From an uncultured Candidatus Melainabacteria bacterium (GTDB taxonomy: Bacteria > Cyanobacteriota > Vampirovibrionia > Gastranaerophilales > Gastranaerophilaceae): a DNA stretch of 6,259 nucleotides. The stretch is from NCBI GenBank assembly GCA_937891325.1, contig CALAFU010000038.1, forward strand, positions 1 to 6,259. Reading direction: 5' to 3'. The first letter of the stretch is position 1, and each line of letters opens with the position of its first letter. The position numbers and the translations under genes are program-made. Of the stretch, positions 1-6,244 are shown piece by piece. Below the pieces are notes generated by a model that saw only the letters and a program-made list of their open reading frames with translations, was not told the origin of the DNA and made no database searches.

Positions 1-4
1 AAAA

Positions 5-9
5 AGGAG
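5..9 (+). promoter_or_regulatory. Shine-Dalgarno site of pckA
   Basis: AGGAG lies 7 bases before the ATG at 17, an ideal distance. It fixes the start of the carboxykinase. The promoter must lie upstream of the window. Confidence 0.85.
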
Positions 10-16
10 ATAAAAA

Positions 17-1660
17 ATGACAACTAAAGAATTTTTTACTAATTCAGAAGAATTAAAAAAACTTATGTCAGCAGCTCGTGCAACAATTACAGCTCCATTT
101 TTCGGTAACAATGTAGAAAAAATCGAAAATGTAACTGAAGCATACGAATTGGCACAAGAAAGCTGTGGTACTATTGAATTAACAGGTATGCCTGTTTATG
201 AACCTGAAAAAATCGGTTTACCAGCAGGTGCTAACCAATTATTATTCAACGATGGTACAGTTGTTGGACGTTGTGCAGCAGCTAGAAAAATCGTTGGCGA
301 ACCAAACTGCGACTTAAAAGTATTACTTCCTGTAATCCGTGAAGCTGTTTATGGTACTCGTGATAGATTAATGTACAACTGCGAAACTGTTGTAGGTCTT
401 GATAAAGACTTTATGATTAAAGCTCACTTATTGATTCCAGAAGGTTTCGAAAACATTATGTACTCTTGGATGTTGAACTTCCAATACTTCAACGAAGAAT
501 ACAAAAAAATGTATGCTGATTCTAGAGAAATTCCAGAAGGCGATATCTACGTATTCTCAGATCCTGATTGGTCTCACCCAGATTTCCCATACGGTTTAAC
601 TTTCTTTGACCCAGAACACAACTGTGCTGCTATCTTAGGTATGAGATACTTCGGTGAACACAAAAAAGGTACATTAACATTAGCTTGGGGTTCAGCTGCT
701 CGTAACGGTTACGCTTCTTGCCACGGTGGTATGAAACGTTACAACTTAGACGGCGGTAAATCATTCCAAGTAGCTGTATTCGGTCTATCAGGTTCAGGTA
801 AATCAACAATTACACACGCTAAACACGATGGCAAATACGATATTACAGTATTACACGATGACGCATTCATCATTAATACAAAAGACAAATACACAATCGC
901 TTTAGAACCAGCTTACTTCGATAAGACAGCTGATTACCCTATCGGTTGTGAAGATAATAAGTACATCTTAACTCAACAAAACGCCGGTGCCATTATGAAG
1001 GAAGATGGTCTTGTATACTCAGTTACAGAAGATATCAGAAACGGTAACGGGCGTGCTGTAAAATCTAAATTGTGGTCTCCAAACAGAGTTGATAGAATTG
1101 ACCAACCAATCAATGCTATTTTCTGGTTGATGAAAGACCCTACAATTCCACCTGTAGTCAAATTATCAGGCGCTTCATTAGGTGCAGCAATGGGTGCAAC
1201 TCTTGCTACAAAACGTACATCAGCTGAAAGACTTGCTGCTGGCGTTGATCCAAATGCATTAGTTGTTGAACCATACGCTAACCCATTCAGAGTTTACCCT
1301 CTATCAATGGATTACGACAGATTTAAACACTTAATCGAAGACGGTGTTGATTGCTACATCTTGAATACAGGTGAATTCATGGGCAACAAAGTTAAGAAAG
1401 AACACACTTTGGGCATCATTGAAGCAATCGTTGAAGGTTCTGCTAAATTCCATAAATGGGGTAACTTAGATGATATCCAAATTATGGATGTAGAAGGCTT
1501 TGACGCTTCTTTCGACAACAAAGAATTCGCTGAACAATTCAAAGCTCGTATGCAAGACAGAATTGCATTCGTAAAATCAAGAGAAACAGAAAAGAATGGT
1601 ATTGATAAATTACCTGCTGACGCTCTTGAAGCTCTTGAAAAGGTTGTTAAACAAGCATAG
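17..1660 (+). CDS. pckA: Phosphoenolpyruvate carboxykinase, ATP-type family (divergent)
   Basis: This cytosolic enzyme interconverts oxaloacetate + ATP with PEP + CO2 + ADP; it serves gluconeogenesis, or PEP carboxylation in fermenting anaerobes. The 547-residue length matches the family (E. coli PckA is 540). Seen in the sequence: a P-loop GLSGSGKST at residues 256-264 (Lys262, Thr264); KKG at 216-218 and His236, spaced exactly like the metal ligands Lys213 and His232 of E. coli; HDD at 280-282, corresponding to the kinase-2 aspartates; Arg346, a likely match to Arg333; and NTG at 450-452 followed by Thr464 near the adenine pocket. Arg85 may match the substrate arginine Arg65. These pairings are by-eye alignments. 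The P-loop reads GSGKS instead of the usual GTGKT, and kinase-2 reads HDDAF instead of DDEHGW, so this is a divergent branch; ATP as the phosphate donor is likely but not proven. The gene is rich in C-ending codons for Phe, Asn and Tyr, as in highly expressed genes. A strong ribosome site sets the start, a tandem TAG TAG ends it, and a terminator follows directly, so it is probably the last or only gene of its transcript. Confidence 0.92.
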   Translation: MTTKEFFTNSEELKKLMSAARATITAPFFGNNVEKIENVTEAYELAQESCGTIELTGMPVYEPEKIGLPAGANQLLFNDGTVVGRCAAARKIVGEPNCDLKVLLPVIREAVYGTRDRLMYNCETVVGLDKDFMIKAHLLIPEGFENIMYSWMLNFQYFNEEYKKMYADSREIPEGDIYVFSDPDWSHPDFPYGLTFFDPEHNCAAILGMRYFGEHKKGTLTLAWGSAARNGYASCHGGMKRYNLDGGKSFQVAVFGLSGSGKSTITHAKHDGKYDITVLHDDAFIINTKDKYTIALEPAYFDKTADYPIGCEDNKYILTQQNAGAIMKEDGLVYSVTEDIRNGNGRAVKSKLWSPNRVDRIDQPINAIFWLMKDPTIPPVVKLSGASLGAAMGATLATKRTSAERLAAGVDPNALVVEPYANPFRVYPLSMDYDRFKHLIEDGVDCYILNTGEFMGNKVKKEHTLGIIEAIVEGSAKFHKWGNLDDIQIMDVEGFDASFDNKEFAEQFKARMQDRIAFVKSRETEKNGIDKLPADALEALEKVVKQA

Positions 1661-1683
1661 TAGTTTGTATAACAAATAATTTT

Positions 1684-1724
1684 TATGGCGAGTTTCGTTA
1701 AAACGAAACTCGCCATATTTTTTT
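1684..1724 (+). terminator. Rho-independent terminator after pckA
   Basis: A perfect 16-bp inverted repeat (TATGGCGAGTTTCGTT at 1684-1699, its complement at 1702-1717) closes on a very short loop and is followed by seven T at 1718-1724. It starts 24 bases after the pckA stop codon. There is no matching A-tract on the left side, so it should act mainly on the + strand. It separates pckA from the next gene. Confidence 0.93.
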
Positions 1725-1737
1725 ACCCAACTAGATA

Positions 1738-1766
1738 ATGAAAAAATAACTTATTGCAAATAAAAT
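1738..1766 (+). promoter_or_regulatory. Candidate sigma-70-type promoter of the QueD-like gene
   Basis: ATGAAA at 1738-1743 (four of six matches to TTGACA) and TAAAAT at 1761-1766 (five of six matches to TATAAT) are 17 bases apart. Transcription would start near 1773, leaving a leader of about 26 bases that includes the ribosome site. The position just after the pckA terminator supports it, but chance matches are common in AT-rich DNA. Confidence 0.4.
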
Positions 1767-1788
1767 GTCGAAGGTTAAAACATAATAA

Positions 1789-1793
1789 AGGAG
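1789..1793 (+). promoter_or_regulatory. Shine-Dalgarno site deciding the start of the QueD-like gene
   Basis: AGGAG lies 5 bases before the ATG at 1799. A longer reading from the TTG at 1754 would add 15 residues with no family similarity and no ribosome site, and would place that start inside the candidate promoter. ATG 1799 is therefore preferred. Confidence 0.85.
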
Positions 1794-1798
1794 TGAAA

Positions 1799-2368
1799 AT
1801 GAAATCAGTAGCGACATTAGAATTGCAATATGCACATAGATTTTACGATTTTAAGGGGGAGGCTCAATATCTTCATGGGCACAGTGGTATTTTAACAATT
1901 GAAGTGGAAGATACCATAAATAAAGGTGTTAATATGGTTTTTCCTTGTAATGAAATCAAGAAAACAGCTTGGGAACTTCTTCAAAACTTTGACCACGCTT
2001 TAATATTAAGAGAAGACGACCCTTTATTGCCTGTTGTGCTTGAAGTTTACGAAAAGCAAGGCATTAAAAACGGCGTGCCTACAAATCAAATGAAAGGACC
2101 GGCGTTCAAAACAGAGTTGGCTACTGCCTATCCCGATTGCCGTTTGGTTGTAACAAAGGAAACAATGACCACAGAGGGAATGATAGATATTGTTTATGAT
2201 TTGTTGAAGGATAAGTTAAATATTTCAAAAATTACATTCGTAAGTGGCGTAAATACTGCAACAGAGGAATATCAAGTACGTAAAAATTTAATTGAAAGGT
2301 GCCCTTTATGCGGTATTTCATTAGCTAAAAACGGAGTTTGTCCTAAATGTGGGTATAAAAAGCAATAA
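1799..2368 (+). CDS. 6-pyruvoyl-tetrahydropterin synthase/QueD-family protein with C-terminal zinc ribbon
   Basis: This 189-residue protein belongs to the T-fold family that includes QueD (6-carboxy-tetrahydropterin synthase, in queuosine synthesis) and pyruvoyl-tetrahydropterin synthases. Visible signatures are YAHRF (His13) and LHGHS (His26, His28), the three zinc-binding histidines, and FDHALIL with Asp65-His66, matching the catalytic Asp-His of QueD. TTEGMID at 124-130 probably matches the family's PTSE helix start. Oddities: the catalytic Cys four residues before HGH is Ala22; the alternative ExxHGH Glu of PTPS-III is Gln23; and the substrate-binding Glu near the end of the fold appears to be Gly150. 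About 50 extra residues (about 71-122) separate the DH motif from TTEG. A CPLC...CPKC knuckle at 168-184 forms a short zinc ribbon absent from ordinary QueD (about 120 residues). No queC, queE or folE lies in the window. The reaction is therefore uncertain; a role in queuosine, pterin or folate synthesis is only a family-based guess. Phe codons are mostly TTT, unlike pckA, suggesting lower expression or a different history. Confidence 0.82.
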   Translation: MKSVATLELQYAHRFYDFKGEAQYLHGHSGILTIEVEDTINKGVNMVFPCNEIKKTAWELLQNFDHALILREDDPLLPVVLEVYEKQGIKNGVPTNQMKGPAFKTELATAYPDCRLVVTKETMTTEGMIDIVYDLLKDKLNISKITFVSGVNTATEEYQVRKNLIERCPLCGISLAKNGVCPKCGYKKQ

Positions 2369-2373
2369 AATAT

Positions 2374-2414
2374 AAAAAAGGTAAGTACAAAAAATAAGTT
2401 CTTACCTTTTTTTT
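2374..2414 (+). terminator. Rho-independent terminator after the QueD-like gene
   Basis: GGTAAG at 2380-2385 pairs with CTTACC at 2401-2406; the stem extends outward through six A-T pairs (2374-2379 with 2407-2412) and inward, past one T-T mismatch, by AC/GT. Eight T run from 2407 to 2414. It begins 6 bases after the stop codon. The A-tract on the left gives a T-tract on the other strand, so it may also stop minus-strand transcripts. Confidence 0.88.
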
Positions 2415-2464
2415 ATTGAAAGTGTAAAATCCTTGCCCAGCCTGTCACTTCCCGATTTTTTAGA

Positions 2465-2483
2465 GTAAAACCATTAGTTTTAC
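2465..2483. repeat. Short inverted repeat, 7-bp arms
   Basis: GTAAAAC at 2465-2471 and GTTTTAC at 2477-2483 form perfect 7-bp arms around a 5-base centre. No T-tract follows on either strand, so it is not a terminator. The GTAAAA word also occurs at 2424-2429 and at the start of the tandem repeat at 2506, so it may belong to a regulator site or may be chance in AT-rich DNA. Confidence 0.5.
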
Positions 2484-2505
2484 AAGTTTTGAGGTGGTCA
2501 TGTCC

Positions 2506-2549
2506 GTAAAAATACGTACGTGAAAATACGTACGTGAAAATACGTACGT
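2506..2549. repeat. Three tandem 14-bp repeats with ACGTACGT palindromes
   Basis: The units are GTAAAAATACGTAC (2506-2519) and two identical copies of GTGAAAATACGTAC (2520-2533, 2534-2547), closed by a final GT. Each junction makes the 8-bp palindrome ACGTACGT (2514-2521, 2528-2535, 2542-2549). The array ends 30 bases before the extended -10 box of dnaE, where an operator or activator site would sit. TACGTAC recurs once more at 2701-2707, inside the first codons of dnaE. The binding protein is unknown; a replication-type iteron role is possible but has no other support here. Confidence 0.85.
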
Positions 2550-2579
2550 TTTAAAACAGACAAAATTTATAGTTAAATT

Positions 2580-2588
2580 TGTTATAAT
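2580..2588 (+). promoter_or_regulatory. Extended -10 promoter of dnaE
   Basis: TGTTATAAT gives a perfect TATAAT at 2583-2588 preceded by the TGn extension, which can compensate for a weak -35. No good TTGACA stands 16-18 bases upstream; CAGACA at 2557-2562 is 20 bases away. Transcription would begin near 2595, giving a leader of about 94 bases. The tandem repeat lies immediately upstream. Confidence 0.6.
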
Positions 2589-2632
2589 TTTTTTGTTATT
2601 TTGAAAAATATTTTGTTTTTAAAATTTCACTT

Positions 2633-2638
2633 TATAAT
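2633..2638 (+). promoter_or_regulatory. Second TATAAT box upstream of dnaE
   Basis: A second perfect TATAAT lies 50 bases before the dnaE start. It has no TG extension and no well-spaced -35 (TTGTTT at 2613-2618 is only 14 bases away). It could be a secondary promoter giving a leader of about 44 bases, or chance in a T-rich stretch. Confidence 0.25.
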
Positions 2639-2688
2639 TTTTAATAATGACTGAAAATGTCGAGTCACCATGTTAAACTAAATTTATT

Positions 2689-5600
2689 ATGAGTACTCCT
2701 TACGTACCTTTACACTTACACACCGAATATTCATTATTAGATGGCGCCATTCGTATCAACGATTTGTGCAAATTTAGTGTGGAGAACGGTTTTCCAGCAG
2801 TTGCAATTACCGACCACGGTGTAATGTACGGTGATATGGAGCTTTATGAAACCGCAATTATGAAATACAGCGGTGACAACGGTGGTCCAAAGTTGAAACC
2901 TCTTTTAGGTTGCGAATTTTACGTTCACAGTGGCGACATAAAAGAGCGCGACAGAATGAACAACCCTTGTTACCACTTGGTTTTAATCGCTAAAAACAAC
3001 GTAGGTTATCAAAACATCATTCGTTTAACCTCTGTTGCTTGGTGTGACGGTTTCTATATGCACCCTCGTATAAATTGGGAACTTTTAAAAGAACATCACG
3101 AAGGTTTAATCTGTCTTTCAGCTTGTTTAGGTGGCGAAGTTTTACAAAACCTTTTACACAAAGAGCCTGAAAAAGCACGCGAGGTTGCAAAACGCTACAA
3201 AGATTTATTCGGTGAAGATTATTATATTGAACTTCAAGACCACGGTTTAGAAGACCAAAAGCGTACTAACCCTGAACTAATTGCCATTGCCAAAGAACTT
3301 GGTATTGAAATGGTTATCACAAACGACTCTCACTACCTTAAAAAAGAAGATGCGGACATGCACGATACTTTATTGTGTATGAACACAAACTCTGACAAGG
3401 ACGACCCTAACCGTTTCCACTTTGAAGGTAACGAGTTCTACGTTAAAACTCCTGAGCAATTGAGAGAATCATTCAGTTGGTTAGATGAAGAAACCTTCAA
3501 CAAATGTATTGCAAATACCGTAAAAATTGCGGAAGGTTGTAACATCAAAATTAGCAAGTTTGATGAACTTCCTGCTTATGATGTTCCAGCAAATCATACA
3601 ACTGAAAGTTACTTTGAATATTTAGTAATTGAAGGTCTAAAAAAGCGTTACGGCGGAATTTCTAAAGAATTAAAAGAGCGTGTAGATTACGAAATGAAGG
3701 TAATTGAAGATATGGGCTTTACGGCTTATTTCTTGATTACTTGGGACTTTATCCACTACGCAAAAACACATGGAATTCCTGTTGGCCCTGGTCGTGGTTC
3801 TGCTGCTGGTTCAGTAGTTGCCTATGCCTTAGAAATTACGGACTTAGACCCAATTGAACATAAACTCTTGTTTGAAAGATTCTTGAACCCAGAACGTTTC
3901 ACCATGCCCGATATTGATATCGACTTTTGTATCGAACGTCGTGGCGAGGTTATCGATTACGTAACCAAAAAATACGGTGAGGACAGAGTTTGTCAAATTA
4001 TCACCTTTGGTACATACGCTGCAAAAGCGGCGGTTAAAGGTGTTGCACGTATTTTGAAAATTCCGTTTGCAGACAGTAACAGAATTGCAAGTTTGATTCC
4101 GTCTGAACCAAAAACTCACATTGACGATGCTTTACAAGAAGGTATGGAGCTTCGTGTAATGTACGATAACGACGAGCAAATCGTTATTGACCCAATCGAA
4201 GGCAAAACAGTAGGTGTAAAAAAATGGATTGATTTAGCGCGCGGTATTGAAGGTATCAAGAATAATACAGGTACTCACGCTGCGGGTGTAATCATTGCGC
4301 CTAAACCGTTAGACCAAATTCTTCCTGTAAGACCTTCAAAAGACGGTATTGTTCAAACAGGTTATCCGCCTCATGCGGTAACAGAGTTCTTAAGCCTTTT
4401 AAAAATGGACTTTTTGGGCTTACGAAACTTGACAACTATTTATAAAACTTTGGCTGCAATCAAAAAGCGTCAAGGAATTGATGTGGATATCAACCACATT
4501 CCGCTAGATGACAAGCCTACATATCAAATGCTTATGGCTGGTGATACTGACGGTGTGTTCCAGCTTGAATCTGCCGGTATGAAGAACCTTGTTAAACGTC
4601 TAAGACCCGACGTATTTGAAGATTTAGGCGCTTTAGTAGCCCTATTCCGTCCAGGTCCATTGGATTCCGGCATGGTTGACAAGTTTGTAGACAGAAAACA
4701 CGGACGTGTGCCAATTACGTTCCCACACCCATCGTTAGAGCCTGTATTAAAGGACACTTACGGTACAATCGTATATCAAGAACAAATCATGCAGGTATTC
4801 CAAATCCTTGCGGATTACTCACTAGGTCAAGCCGACATGGTTCGTCGTATGATGGGTAAAAAGAAAATCGATGAAATGCAAAAGCAAAAAGGTAAATTCA
4901 TCGAGGGTGCTGCTCGTCACGGTATGGCTGCAAAAGATGCAACTGCTTTGTTTGAAGATATTGAAAAGTTCGCATCTTACTGCTTCAACCGAAGCCACTC
5001 TGCTGCTTATGCCTTTGTAGCTTATCAAACAGCTTATTTGAAATGTCATTATCCTGTTGAGTATATGTCTTGCTTGCTTTCAAGCGTTTCAAACGACCAA
5101 GAAAAAACTCAATTATACATTGAAGAATGTAATAAAAAAGGTATTCAAGTTCTACCACCTGACATTAACAAGTCATACGCTGAATTTGCGCCCGACGGTG
5201 ATGACATTCGTTTTGGTTTAGCTTCAATCAAGCAAGTGGGTGAGGTTGTTGTTGAAATGATTATCAAGGAACGTGAAGAAAACGGAGAATTCACATCAAT
5301 CTACGATTTCTGCAAACGTATTGACCCTAAAGCCACTAACAAGCGTGTTTTAGAAGGTTTAATTAAGTCCGGTGCGTTCTCTAATCTTGAAAAATCAAGA
5401 AAACAATTAATGGAAAATCTTGAATACATTGTAAATACTGCAAACAAAGAGGCTAAAGCGAAGGAATTAGGGCAAACAAGTTTGTTTGCAGGTTTAGAAG
5501 ATAACGAAGACTTTGCAGGGACTAAATTCCACCTTGCTGGCTCTGATGAAGAATATTCAAACAAAGAGCTTCAAGGGTTTGAAAAGGAATTTTTAGGGTT

Positions 5601-6204
5601 CTACGTATCTTCTCACCCATTGTCTTCAATTATGGACAAAATGCAATTCTTGATGTCTCACAAGATTACAGAGGTTAAAGAATTACCGCCTGACAAAGTT
5701 GTAACACTTTGCGGGCTTGTTACGAGTGCGAGAAAAATTCCATACAAAAAAGACCCTTCAAAATTCTTGAAAACAATTACAATGGAAGATTTGACAGGCA
5801 AAATTGAGGCTATTTGTTTCCACCAAAAAATTGGTGACTTTGACAGCTTTATGGAGCCTGAAATGAGAATTATAATCACAGGCAAAGTTAGTTACAGAGA
5901 AGGTTCTGACGAGCCAAACATCATCATTGACGACGTAAAACCTGTTGATAACGCTAATATATTTATGATTTCTTTAAAAGAAGAAATTCCTTACGAAGAA
6001 CTTGTTGCACTAAAAGACGGTTTAGCAAAACATTCAGGCGGAGACCCTGTTGTAATCAAGGTTATTGAAGACGGTGTAGAAACAAAAATTGCATCCTCTC
6101 CAACCTTCTGGGTTACATCATCAAACGATTTAGCACATTCTGTTAAGTCTGTAATCAACCGCGACATTGATGTTGAGATTAAGTCGATTGAAGAAAAGTT
6201 GTAA
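2689..6204 (+). CDS. dnaE: DNA polymerase III alpha subunit
   Basis: This is the catalytic subunit of the replicative DNA polymerase, acting with the beta clamp and clamp loader at the fork. Its 1171 residues match full-length DnaE (E. coli 1160). Domains in order: a PHP domain (about 6-280); palm with PDIDIDF (Asp410, Asp412) and KMDFLG (Asp574), the three catalytic aspartates; PGRGSA at 367-372; GTHAAG at 528-533; thumb (about 430-510); fingers including FRPGP at 653-657 and FNRSHSAAY at 766-774; a helix-hairpin-helix region (about 825-905); a clamp-binding motif QTSLF at 929-933; an OB fold (about 1003-1085); and a C-terminal domain. All nine PHP metal ligands appear present: His9, His11, Asp18, His43, Glu76, His96, Cys146, Asp213, His215. 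The start is fixed because an in-frame TAA lies at 2674-2676, no ATG, GTG or TTG intervenes, and LHLHTEYSLLDG is the normal family N-terminus. No Shine-Dalgarno sequence precedes the ATG, unlike the two upstream genes. There is no intein or frameshift. No partner gene is adjacent; it appears to have its own promoter. Confidence 0.97.
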   Translation: MSTPYVPLHLHTEYSLLDGAIRINDLCKFSVENGFPAVAITDHGVMYGDMELYETAIMKYSGDNGGPKLKPLLGCEFYVHSGDIKERDRMNNPCYHLVLIAKNNVGYQNIIRLTSVAWCDGFYMHPRINWELLKEHHEGLICLSACLGGEVLQNLLHKEPEKAREVAKRYKDLFGEDYYIELQDHGLEDQKRTNPELIAIAKELGIEMVITNDSHYLKKEDADMHDTLLCMNTNSDKDDPNRFHFEGNEFYVKTPEQLRESFSWLDEETFNKCIANTVKIAEGCNIKISKFDELPAYDVPANHTTESYFEYLVIEGLKKRYGGISKELKERVDYEMKVIEDMGFTAYFLITWDFIHYAKTHGIPVGPGRGSAAGSVVAYALEITDLDPIEHKLLFERFLNPERFTMPDIDIDFCIERRGEVIDYVTKKYGEDRVCQIITFGTYAAKAAVKGVARILKIPFADSNRIASLIPSEPKTHIDDALQEGMELRVMYDNDEQIVIDPIEGKTVGVKKWIDLARGIEGIKNNTGTHAAGVIIAPKPLDQILPVRPSKDGIVQTGYPPHAVTEFLSLLKMDFLGLRNLTTIYKTLAAIKKRQGIDVDINHIPLDDKPTYQMLMAGDTDGVFQLESAGMKNLVKRLRPDVFEDLGALVALFRPGPLDSGMVDKFVDRKHGRVPITFPHPSLEPVLKDTYGTIVYQEQIMQVFQILADYSLGQADMVRRMMGKKKIDEMQKQKGKFIEGAARHGMAAKDATALFEDIEKFASYCFNRSHSAAYAFVAYQTAYLKCHYPVEYMSCLLSSVSNDQEKTQLYIEECNKKGIQVLPPDINKSYAEFAPDGDDIRFGLASIKQVGEVVVEMIIKEREENGEFTSIYDFCKRIDPKATNKRVLEGLIKSGAFSNLEKSRKQLMENLEYIVNTANKEAKAKELGQTSLFAGLEDNEDFAGTKFHLAGSDEEYSNKELQGFEKEFLGFYVSSHPLSSIMDKMQFLMSHKITEVKELPPDKVVTLCGLVTSARKIPYKKDPSKFLKTITMEDLTGKIEAICFHQKIGDFDSFMEPEMRIIITGKVSYREGSDEPNIIIDDVKPVDNANIFMISLKEEIPYEELVALKDGLAKHSGGDPVVIKVIEDGVETKIASSPTFWVTSSNDLAHSVKSVINRDIDVEIKSIEEKL

Positions 6205-6220
6205 AAGAGGCTTTAAGGCG

Positions 6221-6244
6221 ATAAGACTATAAGACGATAAGTCA
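6221..6244. repeat. Three 8-bp tandem near-repeats after dnaE
   Basis: ATAAGACT (6221-6228), ATAAGACG (6229-6236) and ATAAGTCA (6237-6244) follow each other with an 8-base period, starting 17 bases after the dnaE stop codon. The third unit differs at more than one position. No terminator hairpin with a T-tract is visible before the window ends. The role is unknown; it may be a degenerate microsatellite. Confidence 0.5.

Larger units (their letters stand above)
2369..2688. other. Gene-free regulatory stretch between the QueD-like gene and dnaE
   Basis: These 320 bases contain no credible coding frame on either strand. From left to right they hold the terminator of the upstream gene, a short C-rich patch (about 2431-2454) that stands out from the AT-rich surroundings, a 7-bp inverted repeat, a triple 14-bp tandem repeat, and a very T-rich leader with two TATAAT boxes before dnaE. 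The C-rich patch has no function I can recognise. Confidence 0.7.

Noticed and set aside
1354..1716. Long minus-strand reading frame over the pckA end and terminator
   Set aside because: It is a shadow of pckA: it runs through a strong + strand terminator and shows no family features.
1684..1717. Miniature transposon end or repetitive extragenic palindrome
   Set aside because: The perfect palindrome followed by seven T directly after a stop codon is fully explained as a terminator; no target duplication or second copy is seen in the window.
1754..1798. TTG-initiated 15-residue extension of the QueD-like protein
   Set aside because: It has no ribosome site and no family similarity, and it overlaps the candidate promoter, while ATG 1799 has AGGAG at 5 bases.
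2458..2499. Tiny minus-strand frame MTTSKLVKLMVLL
   Set aside because: Thirteen codons with no clear ribosome site or promoter; not supported as a gene.
2506..2549. CRISPR array or plasmid-type replication iterons
   Set aside because: The units are directly adjacent with no spacers, so it is not CRISPR. No initiator gene or origin features are nearby, so an iteron origin is not supported.
2647..2676. Nine-codon upstream reading frame (MTENVESPC) ending 12 bases before dnaE
   Set aside because: It shares the frame of dnaE and might suggest a leader peptide, but it has no Shine-Dalgarno site, and short frames of this kind are expected by chance.
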